Assembly: GCF_030272615.1 (NCBI RefSeq)
Contig: NC_081415.1
Location: 418,772,757 to 418,836,756 of the forward strand
Origin: Cryptomeria japonica
Lineage: Eukaryota; Streptophyta; Pinopsida; Cupressales; Cupressaceae
Length of the DNA: 64,000 nucleotides
Direction: 5' to 3'
Shown here: piece after piece, positions 23,017-34,844 of the stretch
Numbering within the stretch: position 1 is the stretch's first letter
How the letters are laid out: the number at the start of each line of letters is the position of its first letter
Notes under the pieces: model-generated
Database searches by the model: none
Told to the model about the DNA's origin: nothing
The model's input: the letters and a program-made list of their open reading frames with translations, nothing else
Made by a program: the position numbers and the translations under genes

Positions 23017-23788
23017 TGGTGTAGTAATGCTTAGGAGGGACCTCAATGAGATCTATCCAGAGTGTGCAACAAGAGTAAAACACAATGAAAGCAAGACAAG
23101 ATGATGGAGGCAATGCAAAATTGATTGATTATATCATGAAAACTATTTACAATCTGCCGACAACATGCAAGCTACAAGATTTGACTTACTAGCCTGGTGC
23201 AAACATGCTCAATTACAGTCTCAGTCAATACTGGGCCTCTTAACTTCAAGATAAATATTTTCGGTTCTAAAAACTTACTTCTATGAGATAAATTGCATTG
23301 AATTATATGGTCTAGAGAGATCCAGTCGACCCAATAAGAATCAAACAATGATGAACATGATGAAACGTTTTAAACCACTAGGTTGGCCTCCGCCAATAAA
23401 ATTCTCTAGAAAATCCAAAGGAAGAAGTGCATACTAGAGGGAGGGTCAGCCACATGCCAAGGAATGATAGAAACAACGAACCAGGGCTCTGCAATCTAAG
23501 GAAAGGATCTACAAGGTTCGCCAATAGCAAATAAGTCCAAGTGGTTCCGCTATTCTAAGCCATAAAATTGTCTTGAAATCTGAAAGTGATAACTTGCCGA
23601 AAAATGATCCAACATCCCACAGTTCAGGAATAAGGAAGCTAATCATGATTATAAGCAAAATCCAGTGAGCAAATGCAAGAAAATACAGAAAGAAATGCTA
23701 AAATTGCAAAATTGCAAAAAAAACTAAAAATAAATGTTTTTTTTTGGTTGATGGAAGATTGGTGAGAACCGGGGATGCTCCTGCATTA
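23017..23788 (-). repeat. E5 LTR (5' in element sense)
   Basis: Pairs with 18122-18908. Flanked by TCATG on the outer side and by the primer-binding site on the inner side. Confidence 0.87.
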
Positions 23789-26700
23789 TCATGATAATAG
23801 TGAATGTCATTTTATGCACCCTTTCACTAAGAAAATATTCCAATTTGTGATAGAAAATTTCTTTCATGTTGTATTCATGTCCTTTTACATGTAAAGACAC
23901 TGGCCTTAATGAAGGTAAAATGAGAGATTCTTTCACCAATTATTTGAAACCAAACTTTTTAGCTTCTATTAAAATAATTTCCCTCATTTACAAAATAGTG
24001 TTTACCCCATCCTCAACATGTGCATGGTGCTTTTTGGTAAAAACATTTTACTATCTTTACCCCTATTTTCACTTGGAATATATTGAAAACATTCCATCTT
24101 GATAGTAATTCATTTGTCATATTTTATTTTCTATCCGAACCCAACCATTCTAGGTGAATACTCTACCTTTTCTTCTGCAATCCAACATATTCTTGCTTAC
24201 CACTTTCCTATGAATTGGTTCATGCACACGATAATAGATGCATGATTGCATATGTTAGAAGATTTAAATAATTTTTTATTTGGCACATGAAGAAAGACAT
24301 TAATCCTCGTGCCTCCACAACATGACAATAAGCACTAAAACATCAACCATCCCAAATATGGTTCACTGATTTTCTTCAGCCTATGCGCATCACTTCTACA
24401 TGGGGAATGCACTTTTCATGGTAAGGAATATTATTTCGGCTTCTCAATCTATACAAATTGAACTCCCTATTCTATAAATGCTCTGGGAGTTGTATATTGC
24501 TTGCGTGTTGGGGCTAAAAGGATGCTGGCTTGGGTTGTATCTTTCAACTAAAACTGCTACTTGTTTGAAAAGATTTGAAGTATATCCACTAAATAAAGTT
24601 CACGCATTCCAACATTTAACACACAAATCACAATCCATGCTTGCCTTGTTGGATGTCGATGCCCCTCGCGAAGCTGCTTAGCTACGCTCAAAACCCACCT
24701 TTCATTTCATATATTGAACCATACATCCTCAAAACAAGCGCCTCTACTGCAAAACATAGAACCATTAGCAGGATCGCTGAGAATAAAGTATACGCTCATC
24801 ACTTTGAAAGCTGAAACCTTCATTCATCTAAAATTGATGCTTAGACCAACATCATCATTTCCATTTTTACTAAACACAAGACCCTATGTATCTCCTCAAG
24901 CACTGGGTATGCATCATCAACCTGCGCATTCTAAGAGCCTCCCCATATGTGCACACTATGGGATTTGACAGGCACTGTGTTGATCATGATGACACCCACC
25001 ATTATCTTTGCATCATCTTCTTCTTGGAACAAATCCTAAACACATCTCGACCAATTCAAATCCTAAACATGTTTTATTGATTCCAACTTTTCCCTAGCAT
25101 GTTCTTATCCCACAATGCTTTTGTCACTACTCGAACCACCCTGCGGGGTGGCAGGGATGGCCCCCCTTGCACTCTTTGCTCCATCCCTTTCACTCTTTTC
25201 TTCCTCGCAACATACTCCATGCGTTCAAAATACTATGCGAGATGGCAGGGGAAGTAGATGCCTTTCCCCCACCAACCCCTCACAACGCAGTGAAAGTATT
25301 GTGGGATGGAAGAGAGAGCTACTCCCATCACATCCCACCATCCCACACATGCCTCCATCTTGGTAGTCTAGAACTTTGCGTGAAGTGGAAAACCAAACTC
25401 CTCCTTTCCTGGCATGGGTTCACTGCCCCTTCAATGGGCAAAATAAATAAAATTTTAATACCCTTTTCAAAGTCTTCACTTTTCGATTTTTTAGAAGGGA
25501 TAATAGTGATTTAAAATAAATCATTCTAAAAAAATGATTCAAATAAAACTTTACTTCGAATTTATAAAATGATGTTAATACATCTTTTCACAACCCTTAT
25601 TAATAAATAATTATGAAATGATTCTCCCCTTCAATTTTACTCCTCTTTTAAGTTGCAAGAAATTGCCCCAAATCATTTCCCTCTGCCCCTTTTTTTGAAT
25701 TGATTTGAATAAAATATTATTTAAATCAAAGTGATTTAAATAAAATACACTTGACTTACAGGGCTTCCAATTGTTTTGTTGAGCTCTATCATTAGTCAGG
25801 TCCCTGGGTGGGGCCTGGCTATTTTTTTTTGTTTTTGGGAAACTGACGTGGGAGATGATCCGAATCCTCAACCAGAGACGTCTTGAATGTAAAAACATGA
25901 GCAAAAGACCATTAAATTTGACATTTTTGCAACTCTGAGTTCTGGCCAAAACCACTTGAGTAGCCTTTGAAACTGTCCTAAAAAAATGACCAAATCACCA
26001 CATCAAATCCTGAGAGTTGGCACACTAGTAGAATATAATATGAGGAATCTAAAATATTAGATGGATTCTCAAAATAGTTTCCGAGGTGAAAGATATTAAT
26101 CTGTAAATATGCCTACTCAGGCTTGTTTGAAATTGCATCTTTCCAGCCATATTGAAACCCATACAAACACTAATTTGAAAAAATATTAAACCTTCATTTC
26201 AAGAGTTGCCACTTGGCACACTGGTATATCTGGACACACTGAGAAGGTGTGAAAGAGGGTTTGACCTAAATTGATCACATGTACAAAATTTTAATCTCCC
26301 AATTTGCCTTCTCTGGAAATCTAGAAATGCTGCTTGTGAAACCATGAAAAAGTCAATTTGAAATGGGCTTTGAAAAAATAGCAAATAATGAGTTGGGGGC
26401 CTATAAACTAGCCAGTTGGTAGATAATATTATAGAGAACTCCAGGAAACATTCACTTTGCATGCAAGTCATCAGGGTCAACAAATATAAACTCAAGTGTA
26501 GGGCTACTTTTTTCAGATTTGCACAGTCAACTTACAAATTTGAACTTTTTGCAAATGGAATCAAGCTGGAAAATTTGACAAATGGATTCATGGGGCAAGC
26601 CAACTAACATGGAACTTCATAAAATTTTAGAGAATCATGGAAAACTATCAGTTTGGCATAATCTTCAATTAGCACAAAGATACAACATCTAAAGGGGGTT

Positions 26701-26986
26701 CCTGAAAAAGAGTTAACTACAAATTGACAACTTATCTCTGGACCTCCAACAAAGGGCATAAAAAAATCACCAAAATAGACCAAGGGAAGTTGCAAATGGA
26801 ATCATGGCATCTTGGAAAGGTACTGAACACTTTCCCAAAGGGATTTTTCATGATAATCTAGGGGTGAAAAAACACAAGCTCTCAAAGTTAGCAACTTAAG
26901 CTTATTTTGCAGGGATATTTCTGAGTGCACTGAACAAAACATTATATGGGCCTTCCAAATTTAGCCAAATTTTGGAGGTCCCAACA

Positions 26987-27699
26987 ATGGCTCTAGCTTA
27001 GGGATGCATGCCCCCTGCGAGCATGGTAAGAATTGATATCTTCGGGGGAGTAGACCAAGTGCCTACTCCATTGGGCCACTCAATCACTGTGTTCTTCATT
27101 ATGAAAATATGACTTTAACATTTAATGGGTGGTCTCAGACCACCAAACATGTAGAACCAATACTTACCCTTGTAAAAAATGTGACTCTCCTCTGATTGTA
27201 TTATGCCTAATCTAAAAACATCACTAAGAATACATTGATCATAGGCATAACTGCTTGCACTATTGACTAGTGCCTTGCTCATGCTCCTGCTACCATTACC
27301 TCTGTTACCTTGCAATGCACATCCACCCAACAACTACATGCATTTATCATTAACCAACGTATAATTGTTATAGTCATTAAATGCTACACATCCATATGTA
27401 TTGTAACATCCCTCCTTATACACCTTGAAGGCGTGATCCATCAAATGGGTATGTGGCTAGCCTAAAAGTTGAGAGGGCTCATACACTCCCTCATTGTCAT
27501 CACTAAGGGTCCCAACCTCATCAACCAACAACATATCTAATTCATCTTTTGAATCCTCTTACACATGCATGTAAGAGCCTTCATAAAAAAATTCATGTAT
27601 ACTCAGCAAGGTCTCATCATCAAAATCAACATGAGAGTCCTTTTGATAATGATCAGCACGACGAAGCTCATAGACATGTTCTTTTTCAATTGTGTGGTC
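26987..27699 (-). other. E4 interior, 3' part, no gene recognised
   Basis: Between the acidic ORF and the left LTR. The small minus-strand frame at 27115-27333 has no family I recognise. There is no clear polypurine tract next to the LTR at 26987. Confidence 0.45.
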
Positions 27700-28646
27700 T
27701 TAAAACTTTGAATCATCATTAATAATTACATTTTCAAGTTCATCATAATTTTCATCATGAAGCTCAAAAAATCCCATGTTCTCATGAGTACTACTAACTT
27801 CTTCCACCTTATAAAGATACTTTGTGTTAGCCAAGGAGTATTGCCAATCAAGGCTACTGTTGATCCCATCATCTGATTCAATATAAGAGTTGGAAATTTT
27901 TATTACATTAGTTGGCACTGTGATAGATTGGTCTTGAAGGCATTTCATTTCTTCATCATCTTCTTCACCATGATACATAGGTAGCTCATCCCATGAATAA
28001 CATGAAGCATCAACAACTTTCTTATCAAAATCATGCTTATTGGAGCATATGATTCCTCCTTTTCTTCATAGGGATTATGTTCATAAACTTATTGAACATC
28101 CCCATCCTCTAAAAATGAGTCCCACTCTTCATATAGTGGGTTTGAGATTACACGGGAATCAATTTCAAATACATCATTACAAAACATAGGTTGATTCATG
28201 TCTATGATGTCATCATATAGTGGTTTCTCAGCTGCACATACCATATTCATTCATTGATCACAACGTGCCACTTTATCTATTTCAGCTGTCTTTAGCTCTT
28301 GGAATCCATCTGCATCATACTCCTGCACCATGTAATTCTGAGTAACAAACTTCGCTTCAACATACTCATCTTCACAGGCGTATCTAGGATGTGGGGTTTG
28401 ATCCTTTTCATTAGGGACATACTCATGATCATCAACATTGCTCATTTCTGTACCATTCTCATATGCTGCAAGGGACTTTAAATCCAATTCATTGGTGTCA
28501 TTCTGATCATTAGGACAACAAACAATGTGATTCCAATCTTGAGAGTTAACTATATTATCATGATCATAAGCTTTGAAATCATAATCAACATGAATTTCAA
28601 CATTTGTATGCATATAACAATTAGTATGTCCTTGTTCATTTGCCAA
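27700..28646 (-). pseudogene. E4 acidic ORF of unknown function
   Basis: Two minus-strand frames (28251-28646, 131 residues; 27700-27978, 92 residues), plus the stretch between them, are very rich in Asp, Glu and Asn, for example VDDHEYVPNEKDQ, YDADGFQELKTAEIDKVA, CNDVFEIDSRVISNPLYEEW, and DDEEMKCLQDQS. No catalytic motif, zinc knuckle, signal peptide or membrane segment is visible. It lies downstream of gag where protease and RT would be expected. It may be an extended gag tail or an accessory product of this non-autonomous family. I do not recognise it. Similar density of acidic residues across frames suggests it was once one long ORF. Confidence 0.45.
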
Positions 28647-28879
28647 CTAAGACATTAGACCATTGACATTCATAACACTAGGCATTCCTCTTGAATCAAA
28701 ACCATTATCAGGATGCTGCTAAATCTTTGTCATTGCCATAGCTTCACTTCTCACAAGCATCTTTTCTTCATTGTTAATCAAAGCTTGACCATACACCACA
28801 TGATGAATGACATCTTCATACTACTGATAAGGAACTTGAGGTTCAACCTAATTCTCATAAGTGCATGTCAATTGATTTG

Positions 28880-29817
28880 GAATAAATATAAATACCGATT
28901 TAGATAACTATTTTTGTATGCATACACATGATCTAGCTATTCATAGGTGTAGCTTTGAATAGGTACTTGAGGCATAGCCACTGTTTGAGGCACACTTGCT
29001 TCATTCATGTACATTACATCAACTCTAGGCCCAAGTACTATGCCATGTGAGATATGGTTGGAATTTTGGAGTGATCTACATACTAGGGCATCAGGCTAGA
29101 AGTCATTACTAACCTCAGAACTACCTTGATTACTTTCATATAGAGTTCTTCTTTCAGGCTTTATCTTCATACTCATCCCAAACTTTGAAACTTTCTCAAT
29201 GTTCTTGGAGCTATCTTATAGGCTTCATACAAACTCTTTGGTCTTTCATTTCTCAGTCTGTAGCTCATCTTTCCATCAAATACACCTAGGTAAATCATTA
29301 AAGATATTTCATCAAATGGTCTAATTTCTTGAGGGAGTCTCTTCAACTCATTTGCAAATCGGAGGTTGAAATATGAGACAAGTTCATTCTCCTCAATATG
29401 AATCTCCATGAACTCTGGTAGCATAGAAGACTCAAAAACTCTTTCACAAAACTGCTCTCTAAAAGCTGATTGGAATTCCTCCCATGAGCTGATTGAGAGC
29501 GGTGGTAAACTTGAGAACCACTCCCTTGCATCCTCTTTCAAAGAATGAATAAATAGTCTCATAAATACATCCTCATAGTTGACTTCATAATCCTCCATTA
29601 AATCATTGAACCACTACAAGTGCTTGTCTACTGATTCATCTTTTAACCCACCAAACTTAAGAATCTTATCTCTGATTTCAGGTGGTATGGGGTTTGGGAA
29701 ATTGAAGATGTCATCAAACTTCAAATCCTTATAGCTTTGAATGATGAAATCTCTCTGACTACTTGGCTGGGACTGACTTCTTAGCATATTCACATTTGGA
29801 GCCATGTAGTGAAACAT
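28880..29817 (-). pseudogene. E4 gag
   Basis: Frames 29614-29817 (67 residues) and 29173-29598 (141 residues) read on either side of one stop. The second shows the retrotransposon gag domain: EDYEVNYEDVFMRLFIHSL, KEDAREWFSSLPPLSISSW, EEFQSAFREQF, then NELVSYFNLRFANELKRLP and GKMSYRLRNERPKSLYEAY. The 'W-x5-P...SW-x2-F-x3-F' pattern is family-typical. The start MFHYMAPNVNMLRSQSQPSS lies about 570 bases from the primer-binding site. A continuation with PQTVAMPQVPIQSYTYE reaches about 28880. No zinc knuckle is evident. This is the only enzyme-related or structural domain in E4. Confidence 0.83.
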
Positions 29818-30381
29818 ATTTGATACTTTCAGATGTGCTCTTATAAGTTATTGAAAATAAAAAACAAGACACTTGTGACTACAACTTGATTTATTTCTCA
29901 AGAGAACAAATCACTGCAACATGCTCCTTTAAATAAAAAAAACTTTGAAAATAACCCAAAAACATGTAAAAATCTTACTACAATTTCCCTTTCTTTATGC
30001 TACTATCATTAAATAGGGAACCTTTCTAGTGTTGGAACTTTCAACAAACAATTTTCATTAAAACTTTTATTCTCTATAAGATTTTTAAGAATACCTGGAA
30101 GTATTGCAGGTGCTACTCACTTTCATTTTTGATAAAACTTCAAAGGTCTAGAGATTGCATGCATAATCTCTTCATTAGGGTCTTTGACAGAGTCTCCACC
30201 TCCTTGTCGAGGAACAATATTTGAACAATAGAAAGCTATTAAAAAACTTTAGCATTTTGAGTTCTTCAATAGCAGAGCCACTAAAAATTCTTCACACATG
30301 CTTCTCCAAGGCACCTTCTAGGCTGAAAAAAACTTAACCAAAGACTCAAAGGTAGCAATTGACATTCTTCTCTTCAACTTC

Positions 30382-30399
30382 TCCCTACCAGAGTCACCA
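30382..30399 (-). other. E4 primer-binding site
   Basis: The minus strand reads TGGTGACTCTGGTAGGGA, three bases from the end of the right LTR. It resembles the TGGCGACTCTGCTGGGGA type used by some Tat elements and fixes the minus orientation of E4. Confidence 0.75.
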
Positions 30400-30402
30400 A
30401 TC

Positions 30403-33400
30403 TATTAGTGGTTTTTCTTGCTACCTTCAGTCCTAAGGAGATACAAAACACTAGACTATGGGATTGGTAATCTACGACATGAAATCAACACTATCTACAG
30501 ACTGAAGACAAGGAAATGTAACTGAACAAGACTATGCAAGCCTTCTACTCTTAGATATCCACAAGACTCAGGAGGGTGATCCTATTGTAGGTCTGAAAAT
30601 GATAAGATTATATAATTTAAATAGAAGACTTATTTAATAGCGGATAGTTCTCAGATGCATGATAATGGGTGTTTTATATTTCACCAAAACTTGAACATAA
30701 TCCCATTTTCTCTTTAAAGTGTTGAGAACAAAAATTAAACTAATCCTACTCTTAAAACAAAAATGAAATGATATTTGAGAATATTTGGGACCAACTGGAC
30801 CATAACTTGCAAAGTATTGACCGGTGCCAAAGAGAGGGCAACAAAGTCACATGAAAAACCACGTATGCTGTTACATTCAAACATGATTTGAAGATCTTCT
30901 AAATGTTATTAACTGGTAAAAATAAGATCACTAAAATAATATCACACAATCATCCTTAGTAATCCATTTGGAAACACAAAAATCTCATTGCATTCATTAA
31001 AGCATTTATTCTACCCCTTGGATAGAAAGCAATCATAGAAAATACAACCCAAAACAACAAATGTGTTTGGAGAATGAGAATGATGCTTGATTATTTCACT
31101 CAAAGAAGTTTACATCCAAAAATGGAGACAATCATCTAATAATATAAAACTATGAAGCATATTTCAAAACACAAAACTCCACAAACATTAGGCTAACTTC
31201 CATATACCTGGCCTATACTTTACAAAATCTTTATAATGTTCTATCTACCTCTGCAAAAATCTGATCTAGAGCCCTTCGAAATGAGGAGAAAAGAAAATAT
31301 ATAGACATAAAAGAAGACTTAAAGAAAACCCTAGAATGCATCACAAGATGACACATATCGTCATCCCTGTTGTCTTCAATTTTGAATATACATTTGCATC
31401 CTCCAAAATTGCCTCTAATCTGCATCTCTGAATTTGAATGTAACACCTCAAAAAGTTGGAAAATACCTTACAATTAGTTGCCACCCTAAAACTTTTCCTT
31501 TGTTTTGAAGATTCCAAAAATTCTCTTTTGGACAACTGCTCTATCCTAATCTATAAGTTTCCATTTTGAGTCTTTGCCTATCTCTTTTAGTAGTCCACAT
31601 TTTATCTCAAACCCAAAAATAGAATTTTTTCCTTTACATTGGTGGTTGCTTTGATTTTTTTTGCATTTGGCTCTCTGATTGCATAAAAAATCTCCTATTT
31701 GATCAAAAAATAGAAAAAACCCCTCTTGATAACAATGAATGTCATTTTCTACACCCTTTCATTTAGAAAATATTCCAACTTGTGACATAAAATTTCTTTC
31801 ATGCTGTATTCATGTCCTTTTACATGTGAAGACACTGACCTCAGTGAAGGTAAAATGGGAGATGCTTTCACCAATTATTTGAAACCAAACTTTTCACCTT
31901 CTGTTAAAATAATTTTCCTCATTTGCAAAATAGTGTTTACCCCATCCTCAACATGTGCATGGTGCTTTTTGGTAAAAACATTTTACTATATTTACCCCTA
32001 TTTTCACTTGGAACATATTGAAAACATTCCATCTTGATGGAAATTCATTTGTCATATTTTATTTTCTATCTGAACCCAACCATTCTAAGTGAATACTCTA
32101 CCTTTTCTTCTGCAATCCAACATACCCCTACTTACCACTTTCCTGTGAATTGGTTCATGAACACGATAATAGATGCATGATTTCATATGTTATAAGATTT
32201 AAACAAATTTTCCTTTGGCACATGAGGATAGACATTAATACTCGTTTCTCCACAACATGACAATAAGCACTAAAACATCAACCATCCCAAATACGCTTCA
32301 CAAATTTTCTTCAGCTTGTGCACATCACTTCTATATGGATAATACACTTTTCATGGTAAGGAATAATTTTTCGGCTTCTCAATCTATACAAATTAAACTC
32401 CCTATTATGTAAATGCTCATGGAGTCATATATTGCTTGTGTGCCAGAGCTAAAAGGATGTCGGCTTGGGTTGTATCTTTCAACTGAAACTGCTACTTGTT
32501 TGAAAATGTTTGAAGTATATCCACTAAATAACGTTCATGCATTCCGATATTTAACACACAAATCATTATCTATGCTTGGATTATTGGATGTTGATTCCCC
32601 TCACAAAGCTACTCAGCTCCACCCAAAAGTGACATTTCATTTCATATATCGAACCATACATCCTCAAAACAGTAGCCTCTACTGAAAAACTTAGACCCAT
32701 TAGCAGAGATCACTGAGAATAAAGTATACACTCATCACTTTGAAAGCTGAAACCTTCATTCATCTAATATCGATTCTTAGACTAGCATCGTCATTGACAT
32801 TTTCATATCACAAGACCCTACGTATCTCCTCAAGCACTGGGTAGGCATCATTAACCTGAGAATTCTAAGAGCCTCCCTATACGTGCACATTATGTGCTTC
32901 GACATGCACTATGTTGATCATGGTGACACCCACCATCTTCTCTACATTGCCTTCTTCTTGCAATGAATCCTAAACATCTTGGCCAATCTAAACCCTAAAA
33001 TTTGTTTTATTGATTCCAACTTTTCCCTAACATGTCCTTATCTTGCAATGCTTTTGTCACTTCTTGAACCACCCTGTGGGGTGGCGGGGCTGTCCCCCCC
33101 TTGCACTCCTTGCTTCCTCCCAACATCCTTTGTGCATTCAAAATATTGTTCGGGTTGGCAAGGGAAGCACACTCCTCCCCCCCGCCAACCTGCACCCCTC
33201 CTTACAACACAGTGAAAGTCCTGTGGAATGGAAGGGAGAGCTACTCCCATGACATCCTGCCATCTCACACATGCCTCCATCTTGGCAGTCTAGAAATTCA
33301 TGTGAAGTGGAAAAATAAACTCCTCCTTGCCTAGCATGGGCCCACTGCCCCTTCAATGGGAAAAAGAAGGGCCAACAATGATTTGAAATAAATCATTCTA

Positions 33401-34844
33401 AAAAATGATTGAAATAAAACTTTACTTCGAACTTGTAAAATTATATTAATACACCTTTTCATGACCCTTATTAATAAATCATTATGAAATGTTTCTCCCC
33501 TTCCCTTTTACTCCTCTTTTAAGTTCTGGGAAATTGACCCAAATCATTTCCCTCTACTCTCTTTTTTTGAATTGATTTAAATAAAATATTATTTAACATA
33601 CACTTGACTTACAGGGCTTCCAATTATTTTGTTGGGCCGTATCATTAGTCAGGCACCCAGGTGGGCCCGACTAAAAATATTTCGTTTCCGTGCAATTGAC
33701 CTGGGAGATGATTGAATCCTCAACTAGAGATGTCTTGAATGCAAAAAACTGAGCAAAAGCTCATTAAATTTGACATTTTTTCAACTTTGAGTTCTGGCCA
33801 AAACCACATGAGTAGCCTTTGATATTGTCCTAAAAAAATGACCAAACCACCACATCAAATCTTGAGAGCTGGCACATTGGCAGAATGTAATATGAGGAGT
33901 CCAAAAACATTAGATTGATTCTCAAAATGATTTCCGGGGTGAAAGATATTAATCTATAAAGTTGCCTACTTAGGCTTGTTTGAAACTGCACCTTCCAGCC
34001 ATATTGAAACCCATACAAACACTAATTTGAAAAAAATATCAAACCTTCGTTTCAAGAGATGCCACTTGGAAATCTAGTAGATCTAGACACCCTGAGAAAG
34101 TGTGCAAGACAATTTGACCTAACTTGATCACATGTGAAAAACTGTAATCTCCCAAGTTGCCTTCTTCGAAAATCTAGAAATGCTGATTGTGAAACCATGA
34201 AAAAGTCAGTTCAAAACGGGCTTTGAAAAAATAACAAATAATGAGTTGGGGGGCTATAAAATGGCCAAGTTGTAGATAATACTATAGATAATTCCTTGAA
34301 AGAGTCACTTTACATGCAGGTCATTAGGGTCAACAAATATAAACTCAAATGTAAGGCTACTTTTGGCAGATTTACACAGTCAACTTGCAAATTTGAACCT
34401 TTTGCAAATGGAATCAAGTTGGAAATATTGACAAATGGATTCATGGGGCCAAAAAAACTAACATGGGGCTTCATAAAATTGAAGAGAATAAGGGAAAACT
34501 ATGAGTTTGTCATAATCTTTAACTGGCACAAAGATACATCATCTCAAAGGGGGCTCCTAAAAAAGGGTTAACAATTGCAAATCAACAACCTGTCTCTGGA
34601 CTTCCAAACAAGGGCATAAAAAACTCACCAAAACAGACCAAGGGAAGCTACAAATGGAATCATGGTATCTCTGAAAGGTTATCAACAGTTTCCCAAAGGG
34701 ATTTTGCATGATAATCTAGGGGTGAAAAAATACAAGCTCTTATAGTTAGCAACTTAAGCTTATTTTGCAGGGATATTTCCGAATGCACTGAACAATACTT
34801 TACATGGGCCTTCCAAATTTAGCCAAAATTTGAAGGTCCCAATA
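30403..34844 (-). repeat. E4 right LTR (5' in element sense), about 4.4 kb
   Basis: Collinear with the split left LTR. It keeps the uninterrupted target of E5 (CCCTCTTGATAACAATG near 31721-31737). Small frames such as 31801-32037 and 32413-32685 have shifted or broken partners in the other LTR, so I do not call them genes. There is a GC-rich patch at 33066-33215. Confidence 0.83.

Larger units (their letters stand above)
18122..23788 (-). mobile_element. E5: chromodomain-bearing Ty3/gypsy (Reina-like), lacking RNase H
   Basis: LTRs of 787 and 772 bp begin TGGTGTAG and end GCATCA / GCATTA. A perfect 12-base iMet-type primer-binding site lies next to the right LTR on the minus strand. Flanks TCTTA (18117-18121) and TCATG (23789-23793) each differ by one base from TCTTG, which is present at the matching empty site in the other E4 LTR (31724-31728). 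Order on the minus strand: gag, protease, RT, integrase, chromodomain. The interior is about 4.1 kb, short because RNase H is missing. RT is broken at its catalytic motif. Confidence 0.88.
16798..26986 (-). repeat. E4 left LTR (3' LTR in element sense), interrupted by E5
   Basis: Segments 16798-18121 and 23789-26986 align in order with 30403-34844. Shared landmarks include CTTGCTACCTTCAGTCC at the left end and GGTCCCAA(C/T)A at the right end. The small ORFs within are not conserved as reading frames. Confidence 0.82.
16798..34844 (-). mobile_element. E4: gag-only Tat-like element with giant LTRs
   Basis: Two direct repeats match over their full length: 16798-26986 (interrupted by E5) and 30403-34844. 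Without E5 each LTR is about 4.4-4.5 kb, longer than the 3.4 kb interior. The interior reads on the minus strand: a primer-binding site (TTGGTGACTCTGG-type) next to the right LTR, a gag domain, an acidic ORF, and no RT, RNase H or integrase. The LTR minus-strand start is TGTTGGGACC; the inner end reads TA rather than CA. The flanks share only TATC (left TTATC, right ATATC), so the target duplication is weak. It interrupts H after 16797. Confidence 0.78.

Noticed and set aside
24478-25514. Moderate ORFs in the E4 LTRs (24478-24681, 25167-25514; partners 32413-32685, 33101-33334).
   Set aside because: Frames are not conserved between the two LTR copies and no domain is recognisable.
26987-27005. 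TGGCTCTAGCTTAGG next to the E4 left LTR looked like a degenerate tRNA-iMet primer-binding site, which would make E4 plus-strand.
   Set aside because: Gag lies on the minus strand and a better primer-binding site (TGGTGACTCTGG type) lies next to the right LTR, so E4 is minus-strand.
27000-27085. GGGGGAGTAGACCAAGTGCCTACTCC looked like a possible tRNA-like fold.
   Set aside because: It forms a short hairpin only; no acceptor, D-loop or T-loop (GGTTCGAATCC-type) is present.
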